Below are positions 52,486 to 62,940 of a stretch of 64,000 bases of DNA, in pieces. The notes under the pieces were generated by a model. That model was given only the letters and a program-made list of their open reading frames with translations. It was not told the DNA's origin and did not search any database. Origin of the DNA: Margaritifera margaritifera (Eukaryota > Mollusca > Bivalvia > Unionida > Margaritiferidae); assembly GCA_029931535.1 (NCBI GenBank), contig JAQPZY010001581.1, forward strand, positions 4,448,501 through 4,512,500. The letters run 5' to 3'. Position 1 is the first letter of the stretch, and every line of letters begins with the position of its first letter. Position numbers and translations under genes: made by a program.

Positions 52486-53330
52486 CAATTTGGCCGAATT
52501 ATGCACGTTCATTTATCAACAGCAGGTAATAAACTGAACGACAAAATGCTAAAAGATTCTTACAAATGGTATTTAAAATGAAGCCCTGTTGTTTAAATCA
52601 AAGTCAACTTCAGTTTACAATTCCTGCATTTTTGAGTTTCACTCATGTGTGGTATTTAAAGGACAAGATCAATAACAACAACATTAACAATAGCAGCAAG
52701 AACAAAAAATACTGAATACTTTGGCCATCAATTACTTCTATGTATCTAGACGTTTATTTGAGATAAGACACGTAGAGTCAACATTTGTGAACATATCGGT
52801 GGCTCCAATTACGACATATAGATATAAAACCATACATTTAAACAAACAAACAAAACACCGCCCCCACCAACAAACTCCCTCCCCCCCCCCCCCCAACAAA
52901 CAAACTGTTATGGGGTAAAGGAAAATGAAGTCATAAAGAAGATTGTTCTTTACGCATTTCGGACTTTTAAGTGATGGTTGTCATATTCATTAAAGAATGT
53001 TTTTCATTTGAACTAAGGACCATTCTCATAAACTAAATAAAAATAAGGTCTAACCATCCTGTTTATTGTGTAGACGGGAGCCTGGGTTGCTTGGACGAAA
53101 TGACCTTGACCAGGTCCAGACTATCAAATTAAATAGCGTCGAAACTCCTTACGTTACTAAAAAAAGCTTCTGCACTGCCTGAAAAAAAAGCGGACTGAAG
53201 CGATATGTACATTCTCCACTGCAACGTAGTGTCAAGTATTCTTCCTGATTTATTTAGGTCAGCTAAACTACATCTTAGGAACAACTCCCTGACCTGTATG
53301 TATGTGTGTACAAATGGATGCATGTACCCC
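52483..53330 (+). repeat. Dispersed repeat family R, copy 3
   Basis: Same ordered blocks as 47600-48329 with insertions (AACAAACAAA and a C-run near 52878). Ends CTCCCTGACCTGTATG before a C-run and (TA)n. Confidence 0.7.
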
Positions 53331-53334
53331 CCCC

Positions 53335-53337
<3 letters not shown>

Positions 53338-53428
<91 letters not shown>
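53338..53428. repeat. (TA)n microsatellite
   Basis: About 45 TA units. Confidence 0.97.
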
Positions 53429-53430
<2 letters not shown>

Positions 53431-54640
53431 AGATAATGTTTTGTCGGGGTGGGGGTCAGCAATCCATGGATACAAAAGACTTTTTTTATGAGTAAAGTCA
53501 TAAAATGTGGAGAGCTTTTATAAGAAGGAAAACGACTCTAAGTATAGGTCTTTCATAAGGTATACTTGTAGGATATGTCCACACCACATTATATGGGGAA
53601 GAAATGCTATCCTGTCCACGAAATGTTAAGCAACTACAACTTTTTCTTTAGCTCAAACTCATGTAAAACCAAATAAAAAATTTAAAAAATTCTGAAATAT
53701 TGGACTCGCTACAGAAGCACCAGATTTATATATATATTATTGCTCGGTGTTCAATGGGCTTTATTTCACTTAATATTCGGTAAACATTGGACTAATTAAT
53801 TTCATCAAAATGAAAAAAATTCAGTCATAATATCTTAAATTATTCTGAATATAGTATTGATTTATCTTGTAATATATTTCCAGGATTTCCTCAAATTTAA
53901 GGAAACTCAACAATTTTCATTTCAAAATTGAAAGACAATAATGCGTGGCTTTTTACAATTGTAAAATTGTAAAAATATAATTTAAGTTTTAATCATAAGC
54001 AAGATTAATTTTTAAAATATCAACTTGTAAATAATTAATGCGAATTTATTAAAACAGGTTTAAAGATCTCACATTAATTGCTTGTATTAAAATCAGTTCA
54101 AAGGACCTCAGCCATCTTCTACAAAGGCAGGACAGAAAACAATTGCTGAGCTATCACCTAACATTTTGTTTGGTAGAATCATACGTTACATAGTTTGCTG
54201 CTAAACCATGTACGCTAAAAACCGAAAATATGATTATTAGTCATGTTCCAAGAACGAATGTTTAATAAAACAGATACGAGGAGCTACTTTAAGTTTACAT
54301 TTATATAAACTGATAGTGTATAAGTTCGTTTGAAAGAAAATGAAATCTGAATATAAATCTGTACAATACAATATATATCTCGATAGAAGAAAGCAATAAA
54401 AAAATGTCCTGATATAGTTTACTGATATTTTTGCTCATTCAGTTTAATCTACTAAAATGGTGGAGAGAGTTTCATTTTTTGCCCATATTTTATGCAAGAT
54501 TTATTGGAGATAGCGTTTTACTCCCTTCTCCCTTTACAATTATCAATTTATCATTATATCGTCCAAAACACTTATCCCGTTTATATCGTCTAAAAAATAA
54601 CCGCAGTAGTTATATGGAGCTATTGGGGATCAAATGATAA
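53429..54640. other. Intergenic, no gene
   Basis: AT-rich. 54198-54320 is a diverged copy of 37681-37803 (TATGTTCCA.AA.CGAA, ACGAGGA(A/G)CTA, TTTATATAAA in order), so another dispersed repeat lies here. Confidence 0.5.
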
Positions 54641-54995
54641 TGATTTAGGCGCCAGTACGTTTACATGTAAGGACGGTATGGGGTCATACGGGAAATCCTA
54701 TGTTAAAAATGTCCATATGTTTAAAATGCGGAGACCTTATGGGGTCATACGCGAATTTAACATTGAGGGTACATTGTTAGAAGAGGTTAACCACATATGG
54801 GGTTATATGGTAACATTGTTCGAAGTGGTTGACCTCAATACTTGAAAAATGTGTAGGGTCATACGGGAATGAACATTACGTCGTAGGTTTTACATGTAGG
54901 AAACAATCTGGGGTCAAACTGGAAATGTAATGTTAACTTAGGGACCGTTATAGGCTGTTTCCGCGTTAAAAATGAATGGGGTCAAACGGTAAATG
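54641..54995. repeat. Degenerate tandem repeat with GGGGTCATACGGGAA
   Basis: About six units of 55-70 bp, each with (T)GGGGTCA(T/A)AC(G)GG.AA and ...AATGTAATGTTAA-like text. Confidence 0.75.
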
Positions 54996-55011
54996 TAATG
55001 TTGAAATGTTT

Positions 55012-55250
55012 AGATACTATCCAACACCCTCTTTTTGATTACTATTCAACAAACAACTTTTGTAGTACTATCTAACACATCATTTTTGGATTACTATCCA
55101 ACACCACTTTTGGATTACTATCCAACACATCACGTTTTGATTACTATCCAACACCCCCTTTTTTGATTACTATCCAACACCCACTTTTTGATTAATATCC
55201 ATGCTATCCAACACGACGTATATGGTGACTAAAACCTACTATCCAACGAA
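55012..55250. repeat. About 25-30-bp tandem repeat (ATTACTATCCAACACC)
   Basis: Eight or so diverged units of ACTATCCAACACCCACTTTT followed by TGATT. Confidence 0.85.
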
Positions 55251-56345
55251 ATGGGTAGGATGTAAATGATGGGGGAAAACACACACAAAAAGCAAAGGAT
55301 AGTAATGTTTATATACACACTATACCCACAAACTCAAGAAGAGGTAATGGGTTTTAACGAAGAGAAAGAGACCTTCACGAACCAAGACTTCAAAACCTTC
55401 TATGACTAATGACTACATCGACATTCACTATCACCACTAGACGATAGCAGCAGCTGCAGTCATTACTACCACTACCAAATAAGCAGTAAGTGTAGGACTT
55501 GATCGAGGAAAAGGTCTAAGAAAGTTGCAGTTATGCTTGAAAAGTCCATGATTTATAAAAAAAAAAAAACACAATTGCCCTTTTCATGGCAACCCAAGTC
55601 TCTTTGAAAGAGATACTACTCAATGATTGCCAAATCAAACAAAACTCAGATTCCTTCCATTATAAGATGTATGCGTGTGTGAGTGTTTGAATATCTTTTC
55701 TTACATTTCTATATGTGTATGGTTGTATTTTCCAATGTTGAACACCTTTGCAGGATAGCTATATCCCACCTCACACTTGACCGTTATCCTGAGTCATGGA
55801 CTCAAAGTAGCAAAAACTTCCCGATTTCATCATCACTTGAACATCCTTTAGCAATAATCAAGATAAATATTAATTTCAATACATTTACGTATTAAAGCGA
55901 ACAGTTGTTGAAGTTAAGTGCCCCTCAAACAGGCCGTTTCGCACTGATTGACCTAGCTACTTTACGTACTAAACCACAAACAGGTCGTTTCGCACAGATT
56001 TACATAGCTACATTATGTACTAAAGCGAGCAGTGGTTGAAGTTATGTATCCCTCAAACAGACCATTTTGCAAAACACGCTCCGTCTTAAGGTAATGAAAG
56101 TTTCAATGGGCGTTTTTGCTGTTTGAAAGTTACACGAGTATCCACAATGCGCCACTCGTGTCTGACGCAAAACTCTGACACTCGGGTGGAATTTTCCTAT
56201 CCCACATCGATGGATATGAAGGATTCAAATCAAGACAGAGATTTACTTACGTGTTCTTTGGTATATTCTCTGGAATAAAAACCACAATGCAATTTCATAA
56301 CACATCACCAAAGTTCATTTTCTTCTTTCTTTCACTGTCTTTCTC
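55251..56345. other. Intergenic, no gene
   Basis: A direct repeat of about 100 bp (CAAACAGGCCGTTTCGCAC..., GACC/TACATAGCTAC) near 55925 and 55978. No coding signal. Confidence 0.5.
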
Positions 56346-56705
56346 TTTTGAATTTCTTCACTGGCATGGGTTCCTCTTCTACTTCAGTTTCTTCTAACTT
56401 GTCTCGCCTTCTTGACTTTCTTTAGTGGTATGGGTTCTTGTTCTGTTTCTGCTAAACGCTCCTCCTCCTTGTTCTCTTTTTTCTTGGGATACTCTCAGGA
56501 TGAATGTCCTTTATCTTGACATTGATAACAGGTATCTTTACTCTTCTCTCTTTTCTCCTGTCTTATTGATACCTTTTCTTTGACGTTGTGGACATTCTGG
56601 AGCCCACTGTCCTTTTCCTTGACAGACATAGAAGGTATCTTGACTTTTATCTCGAGTGGAGTACTCCGAAACCTTATTGGAAGTGTACTTTCTAATGACG
56701 CTCTG
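56346..56705 (-). pseudogene. Decayed protein with tandem CCHC-type zinc knuckles
   Basis: On the minus strand one frame reads DTFYVCQGKGQWAPECP and, some 25 residues later, CYQCQDKGHSS-stop-EYP, followed by a Lys/Glu-rich stretch (PKKKENKEEERL). Spacing fits two CX2CX4HX4C knuckles as in Gag/nucleocapsid-type proteins. The first knuckle has lost its first Cys and its His, the second its last Cys. In-frame stops break it. The parent could be a retrotransposon Gag or part of the neighbouring DNA element. I cannot tell which. Confidence 0.5.
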
Positions 56706-56738
56706 TAAACATCTGAGAAGAAGTGCGATCTTAGGGTG

Positions 56739-56742
<4 letters not shown>

Positions 56743-56820
<78 letters not shown>
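56743..56820. repeat. (CT)n microsatellite
   Basis: About 39 units between the zinc-knuckle remnant and the 45-bp repeat gene. Confidence 0.97.
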
Positions 56821-56822
<2 letters not shown>

Positions 56823-56828
56823 ATAAGG
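56820..56828 (+). promoter_or_regulatory. Possible TATA box
   Basis: TATATAAGG about 45 bp before the ATG at 56869. Chance occurrence is quite possible in AT-rich sequence next to a microsatellite. Confidence 0.25.
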
Positions 56829-56868
56829 AGAGATTGAGTACCCTAGTCAAATCAAATTTTGAATCAAG

Positions 56869-57030
56869 ATGAAAAGATCAAACCTTGCCAAGAAGAAACC
56901 AGAAGAAGCCAAGAGACAAGGACGACTTTCGGTGTCACCTCATAGGCTAAGTGAAGTATTAGCACAAGTTCTTGCTAGGGATTTTGTAGATGACATGAAT
57001 GAGTCTGATCCAATACCAATACCTCTATGA
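56869..57030 (+). pseudogene. Small basic ORF leading into the 45-bp repeats
   Basis: ATG then 53 codons: a basic start (MKRSNLAKKKPEEAKRQGRL), an acidic segment (DFVDDMNESD), then PIPIPL and TGA inside the first 45-bp repeat. The same frame continues through the repeats as PIPIPL-x-QDRESQDQ, with x Gly (GGA) in units 3, 5, 6, 8 and stop (TGA) in units 1, 2, 4, 7. Not a recognised family. Confidence 0.35.
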
Positions 57031-57369
57031 CAAGACCGAGAGAGTCAAGATCAGCCAATACCAATACCTCTATGACAAGACCGAGAGAGTCAAGATCAGC
57101 CAATACCAATACCTCTAGGACAAGACCGAGAGAGTCAAGATCAGCTAATATCAATACCTCTATGACAAGACCGAGAGAGTCAAGATCAGCCAATACCAAT
57201 ACCTCTAGGACAAGACCGGGAGAGTCAAGATCAGCCAATACCAATACCTCTAGGACAAGACCGAGAGAGTCAAGATCAGCCAATATCAATACCTCTATGA
57301 CAAGACCGAGAGAGTCAAGATCAGCCAATACCAATACCTCTAGGACAAGACCGAGAGAGTCAAGATCAG
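57010..57369 (+). repeat. 45-bp tandem repeat, 8 units, 15-residue coding potential
   Basis: Eight in-register units containing GACAAGACCGAGAGAGTCAA. A stop-free frame from 57027 to 57401 gives TRPRESRSANTNTS(M/R) repeats (124 codons). Other frames are also partly open, so coding is unproven. Confidence 0.9.
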
Positions 57370-57456
57370 CGAAGAAAGAAAGTCGTTCGGTAGCTCCTTA
57401 AGATTACTTTTTACATTTAATCTACCCAAAAAGTGACTTCCAGAAAATTGCGAAAG

Positions 57457-58740
57457 ATGGCGTACACGTACACGGTAAAATTTAAAGAGTTAAAGTCTTC
57501 TGTTCCTCCAGAGAACGCAGCAGGTTTCATTACAGATTTATGGGAATCATTGTTAGGGGAATTGAAACGACAGTGCTAAGCTAAATATAAAGATATTGTA
57601 AGACTATCTATTACTCACGACAGTTTGAAATATCTTGTGTAGATCGAGTGTGGTATACCGGCAGAATTAACTTCTTCCAAAATTATTGACCTAATTCAAC
57701 ACGTCCAACAATCGAACGACGAGTTTGATATCACTGATGGAAAAGCCACTCTTCACATGACATACGTTTCATCTCCAAGAGGTAGCGGGTAACGCAGAAA
57801 AGTTTTATCAGTGGATGAACCTCACAGTACCAAACGAAGTATCGTTCAGATTGTCAACAACCAAGATAAAATGTGTTTAGCCAGAGCCATCGTAGTATCT
57901 CTAACTTATGCCGAGAAGAACGATACAGCGGAATGTAAAATATTATGGGATAGCATTAAACACTCAGACAGAGCCAAACAAGGGAGAGAAGCAGAACTCC
58001 GTTTACAGCAAACAGCAATTTCCAAAGGGACAGTGTGTGGAGTTCCTGAAATGCAAAAACTTTAATACGTGTTGGCACCTCGTTATACGTTGAAAGTATA
58101 CCCTCAAGTCGTTCGTGGAGCTCTCCTTTTTCGAGGACCAAATTTCCTAGACGGAAAATACTTTCACGTTTATCATCACCAAGATCATTTCGATGCTATT
58201 ACAACTAGCACAGGATTTCTTGGATACAGATATTATTGAGAGAAATGTAACCAAGGATTTATCAGTCGGCAGTAACATATTCGTTGTGGAGAAAGATCTT
58301 GTGGATGTTTAGCGTTCATACCGTGCATTCTGGAAGGAAAAGAAATAATTCATTGCTCTACTTGCAAGCGAACATTCGTCAGTCCAGCCTGTTACGAACA
58401 ACATCGCATGAAACAATTACAATAACAGAAAAGTGCTTGCGAATAACTGAGAGTGTGCTCCACTTGTAGACATCTTGTTCGAGCGAATAACCAAAAGTCA
58501 TACATTTGCCCAGGAAAGAAAAGGTGCCGTTTTTCTGACGAAGTTGTCGACTTCAATCATCAGTGTTGCGTTCAAAGATACGACAATGAACTCGAGGAAG
58601 TATTAAATGACGAACAGAACAAGAATAAAAAGAAAGGCGTGGATTCTAGTTTTTTTTTTTAATTTGAATGCTCACATGAGACTAAAATTCACAACCCTAA
58701 TTTTTGTGTAGCTCATCGTGCTTGTGATAGATGCATTCAA
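57457..58740 (+). pseudogene. DNA polymerase pseudogene, N-terminal third
   Basis: One unshifted frame from ATG 57457 to about 58740, interrupted only by stop codons at 57577, 57640, 57790, 58063, 58237, 58273, 58423, 58444 and 58660. Readable parts include SIVQIVNNQDKMCLARAIVV, FHVYHHQDHFDAI and Cys-rich CSTCKRTFVSPACYEQH and HRACDRC, which look like zinc-binding clusters. Confidence 0.75.
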
Positions 58741-59415
58741 GAAACCTTTAATTTTTCACTGTACATATTGTAGTGCGATTCCAGGAGGACGAGAAAAGAT
58801 CTTTCAGGGCTCTCGTACTCTTGCTGATTTTGCTGAATGGATTTTAGACCCCACCTTCGTCACTTGGAGCGAAGAGAAAGTCCTGCGTTACGGCGCCTGT
58901 CATCGTTACGCTACAGTCACGGATCACACTTTCTCAGGGTACGACAGACACTTTCTTTTGAAATATTATTCAGAATAAGGCACCGAATTTCCAACAGTGA
59001 CCATGAACAGACCCAAAATCATTTACATGAAAGTGGGAAACGCACAATGTAAAGATTCCAAGAGCTATTTGTCTATGCCTTTGAGTAGAACGCATAAGAC
59101 ATTTTGAACGATAGAAATCGTTAAAGGATATTTTCCACATTTTTTTCAACATCGAAGCTAATCAACACGTTGTGCTACCGCATTTACCTGAAGTTCACCA
59201 GCACGATCCCGACGGTATGCACTCAGAGCAAAAAGAAGCATTCTACACTTGGTATGAACTCTACTCTTCAGACTCTTTTTATTTTCAAGAAGAAATGCTG
59301 AAATATTTTCGATCCTATGTGGGCATTTTAAGACGTTGTTGTGGAGAATTTCGACAATTGTTTCGGATCACTGAGGTGTCGATCACTTGAAGGAAGCTTC
59401 TATCATTCCTAAAAC

Positions 59416-60309
59416 GTGTGGATTAGTTTCTCGAAAAAAGTTCATGCCCGAAAAACAAATTACCGATCATACCACCTCAATCCTTGCTCTATGTTCGCCG
59501 TCGATATTCAGCCAAAGCTTTGCGCTTACTCCCATTACTTGTGTCAAACTGTAGCCAAGTGGATACAGCATGCTAGAAACGGTGGAGAAAAGAAAATTAG
59601 AATTCTTTCCGTGGACGGTTGGGATTTAGAAAACACACAAATCGTACACAAATTTCAGAGATGTTTATTTCATGGATGCCCTACCTGTTTTCCTCAACGA
59701 GACCTGAAAAGTCCTTTCTCAGAGTTCACCATGGAAGAGTTGTACGATCAAACATATCAACGACGCCAGAATTTAGAACTTCAAGAATACCAAGTGATAT
59801 AAATGTGGGAACACGACTACGATCGACGTTTCAAAACTGATACAGAATTAAAACGTATCGTTCAAGATTGCAATGTGGTGGACACCGAACCGTTAAATTC
59901 ACGCGATAGTTTGTTTAGAGGAAAAACCAATGCTACACGTTTGTTGCACGAATTGGACGAATCCCAGGAAGAGCAGGTCAAATACATCGATGTGTGTTCC
60001 TTGTATCCTTGGGTGTGCAAATATGCTCGATTCCCCACTGGTCACCCTGATATTTTGACAGAACACATCGACGTGGAACTCATTCGCCAATACAAAGGTT
60101 TGATCAAATACAAAATGTTGCACACGCATTCGAACTTGTACCATCCTGTTTTACCACATTATCAACACGGAAAACCGATGTTTTCGTTATGTCGTACGTG
60201 TGCTGAGACGTGTAATCAAGACCAACCTTGTCGCCACGATGATCAAAAAGAAACCTTGACAAGAACGTCGGTAACTGTCAAATTGTTTCATGCTCTCGAT
60301 CGCGGATAA
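59416..60309 (+). pseudogene. DNA polymerase pseudogene, central segment with palm motif A
   Basis: The best-preserved part: a single frame with one TAA at 59800. It carries IQHARNGGEKK, LSVDGWDLENT, LFHGCPTCFPQRD, then RGKTNATRLLHEL and KYIDVCSLYPWV (catalytic Asp present), KYARFPTGHPDI and MFSLCRTCAETC. Stops at 60307. Confidence 0.85.
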
Positions 60310-60816
60310 CGTTTGATAAAAGTATACGAAATTTGGCACTTTCCTACCACAGAGCAATACCAATAAGATGACGACGACGACTCCAATGAAAGAATTTGTT
60401 TAAGGATACGTCAACGAATTTCTGAAACTGAAGCAAGAAGCTAGCGGCTATCCTTCTTGGTGTCAGACTCCAGAAGACAAAGATACATTCAAATAAAGGT
60501 ACCGATCCCTAGAAGGCATAACATTGGAACACATGGAAAAGAACGAAGGAAAACGATCGATTGCAAAAGTCATGTTGAATTGTTTGTGCGGATAATTGGC
60601 TCAACGTCCAATATTACTAAAGACGGAATACTTGGCAGATCCTAGTCGATAGTTTCAACTCGTCGAAGATAAAGGAAAACTCATTAAACATGTTGACATC
60701 ATACGTGAAGATTTGATCTTGGTGAATTACAAAAAGAAGTCGCATAGTTTGCACTCCCCGACGAGTTTGGAAATGTCATCATTGCAGCGTACGTGACACT
60801 CAATGCCATTTGAAAA

Positions 60817-61179
60817 TTGTACACTGTTTTGGAACTTGTAGGGGATCGAGTCCTTTACTTTGACACCAATAGTTGCATGTATGTCAATCGCCCTGCAAGC
60901 TATCACCCACGCGTCGAAGACGAACGTTTAGGAGCTTGGACCGATGAACATTCTGAAGACACTATTTTGAGTGTTTCCAGTGGTGGATCAAAAAAGCACA
61001 GTTATAAGTATCGAGACAAACAAGGACAATTTCATACCAAATGTAAAGTGAAAGGGTTAACATCGAATTATCATTCTAGTCAAGTTGTGAACTTTGACGT
61101 CTTCAAAGAGGTCTTAAAGTCAAGACAAGATCAGGACTTTAGCGTGAAAACGTTGGATCCTCACAAATTGTACGTTTGA
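60817..61179 (+). pseudogene. DNA polymerase pseudogene, palm motif C and KxKG segment
   Basis: 120 codons: LVGDRVLYFDTNS, YHPRVEDERLGAWTDE, SVSSGGSKKHSYKYRDKQG, CKVKGLTSNYHSSQVVNFD. The second acidic residue of the catalytic motif is Asn. Confidence 0.82.
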
Positions 61180-61338
61180 AGAAAAATAACCAAATCGTCA
61201 GTTGACCCTTGGAAAAAGTATTTTCAGATCATCTACCAGAAACGAGAGCGATTTCACGATCACAACACGTTATCTTACGGAAACGCCAATCTCCAGTATA
61301 AAAAAGCAGAGAGTTCCAAGTCAGAAAGACCATTTTGA

Positions 61339-61900
61339 GTAAATACGTTCACCGAGAATGATGAATTCGACACAACAACCGTGTGATGGACCCACCACTG
61401 ACTCCAAATTCAATGAACTCGAATGCGATGCTGTATCCTGCAACCAGAGTATGCTGCTCAGAGTTACAAGAGTGATTCAGCACAACCTTGCGCTCTATTC
61501 CAAAGCGATGCTGTGCGTGTGCCTACATATGGATGTCATCCACGTACTCACAATGAGAGTGATGCAGCAGCACGGCTTCGCTCGCTATCCGTGCCGTATA
61601 CGTGGATCGTCATCCCCACACACACACAGGTCATTCTTGACACCCATAAATTTCGAATATGTGTTTACCGTGTTTTTGTCTGTCTATGAAGATTTTGAAA
61701 TTCGATCAAACTCTTTCTAATTGAGATGGTCCAAATATCTGGCAGGACCCACTCCCGAATCTTTAGCCAAAGCTGTGTTTGTTTAAATGGATCAAGGAGT
61801 GTTTCAGTTGTAGTGTGAAACTTTATGAATGGGAGTATAAACATACAGCTTACCTTGAACATTCCAGATGGTCTCGGTGCTTTCGTTACATTCGCTTGGT
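61339..61900 (+). other. Unassigned part of the DNA element
   Basis: Several short overlapping open frames, none recognised. One frame around 61730 reads RWSKYLAGPTPESLAKAVFV before a stop, which looks protein-like. Base composition is less AT-rich than the surroundings, as across the whole 57-62 kb element. Confidence 0.35.
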
Positions 61901-61915
61901 GGGTCCAGAGTCCAT

Positions 61916-62218
61916 ATGGATATTTTAGAAGAGGAGAAGATTTGCAGTTTAACTCCTGAGCTGCGAGAACGCATTTACAGAGAGTTTGTCAAGATTCAAG
62001 TGAAACGCAAAGAACAATTTCATCCTCTACGACATAGACGTTTTAAACACTGGTATCTGAATGCTATAAATAAGCTGATTAGTTTGAAGATGTTCAAATG
62101 GTCAGCCATTGATCAACGACTACTTGCCTTATGTAAGATTTTGGATGTCACGACTTTTACCTACAATGTTGCAGTGATACTCCTAATTCCATGGAACAAA
62201 GTCGAACAAAAAGGTTGA
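61916..62218 (+). CDS. Small protein with F-box-like LTPELRERIY motif, tandem copy 1
   Basis: ATG at 61916 gives 100 residues. Residues 12-26 (LTPELRERIYREFVK) resemble the opening helix of F-box/2EXR-type domains, followed by KIQVKRKEQFHPLRHRRFKHW. No frame break. The homologous second copy begins 470 bp downstream. An F-box-like role (bridging to ubiquitin ligase) would be an inference from one short motif only. It lies after the polymerase pseudogene on the same strand and may belong to the same element. Confidence 0.45.
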   Translation: MDILEEEKICSLTPELRERIYREFVKIQVKRKEQFHPLRHRRFKHWYLNAINKLISLKMFKWSAIDQRLLALCKILDVTTFTYNVAVILLIPWNKVEQKG

Positions 62219-62386
62219 AAACTTACAGGAATTCAAAAAAACGTTAAAAGAAGTATCGCCACAAGACGGAACTTCTTTCATGACGCGTGATGTGTGGTGA
62301 GATAATGACTGAATTTCTTCGATATGCTTTATCAGGAGATCCCATTTGTCAATGTGTGAATATTTAATAAAAAAGACATTCTGTAA

Positions 62387-62940
62387 ATGGGCAGTTTAGA
62401 CGAGCACCTTCAGAATCTACCACTGGAACTGCGTGAGCGCATTTACACACACTTTGTCAAGATTCAAGTGACAAGCAAGGAACAAATATATCCTAAATGT
62501 CATAGAATTTTTCACATCTGACATCCTAATGATATAAGAAGGATGAGTGACACAAAAATGTTCACAATATCAGAATTTGAAAAAGTGCCAGAAATGTATG
62601 GGAATCTCTTGCCCATTGTATCTGGATGGTATACAAAGACTGTTTAAAGAAGGCTGTAGCATAGTCGGAAAGAAAGCTTTTGTGCCAAACATACAATAAA
62701 ACTCCTCTGGCAATTTTAAAGCTTGCCATATCACGACTTTTGTTATCAGTATTACACCAAATTCCATGGAAGGAGGTCAATGACAGTGTTCAAGATTTAG
62801 TGGATTACCAAATACTGTTAAAATAGCTGAATCTACAAGACGACACGTTTCCATTGAATTTTGGACGACGTGTGGTGTGTGTGTTAGTGACTACTTTTCT
62901 TGGATTTCGTTTACCAGCAAATTCGTTGTGGCAAATTTAT
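62387..62940 (+). pseudogene. Tandem copy 2 of the F-box-like small gene, decayed
   Basis: ATG 62387 opens LPLELRERIYTHFVKIQV.SKEQ, closely matching copy 1, then meets TGA at 62519 where copy 1 has Trp (KHW). Homology resumes (NDIRRMSDTKMF vs NAINKLISLKMF), and farther on ATTCCATGGA and ...ACGTGTGGTGTGTG match copy 1's 3' end in order, with about 95 extra bp in the middle. Confidence 0.6.

Larger units (their letters stand above)
57457..61338 (+). pseudogene. Family-B DNA polymerase pseudogene, Polinton/Maverick (adintovirus-like) type
   Basis: About 1,290 codons' worth of homology in colinear order. An N-terminal region with Cys/His clusters. Exonuclease-like blocks (FSGYDRHFLLKYY near 58945; YFRSYVGILRRCC near 59310). 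HARNGGEKK and FHGCPTCFPQRD (59570-59700). Palm motif A DVCSLYPW (59989-60012). A motif-B-like KVMLNCLCG broken by TAA. Motif C reading YFDTNS with Asn for the second catalytic Asp (60852). Then KVKG and a C-terminal KKYFQIIYQKRERF. At least 15 in-frame stops and several frame changes (near 58740, 59140, 59400, 60310-60400). The enzyme would replicate the element from a protein primer; this copy is dead. No integrase, ATPase or capsid gene recognised nearby. Confidence 0.85.

Noticed and set aside
57457..58740. Alternative genetic code (stops read as one amino acid)
   Set aside because: All three stop codons occur, and the residues expected at recognisable positions differ (Cys, Gly, Lys and others). 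Frame shifts follow downstream, so pseudogene decay fits better.
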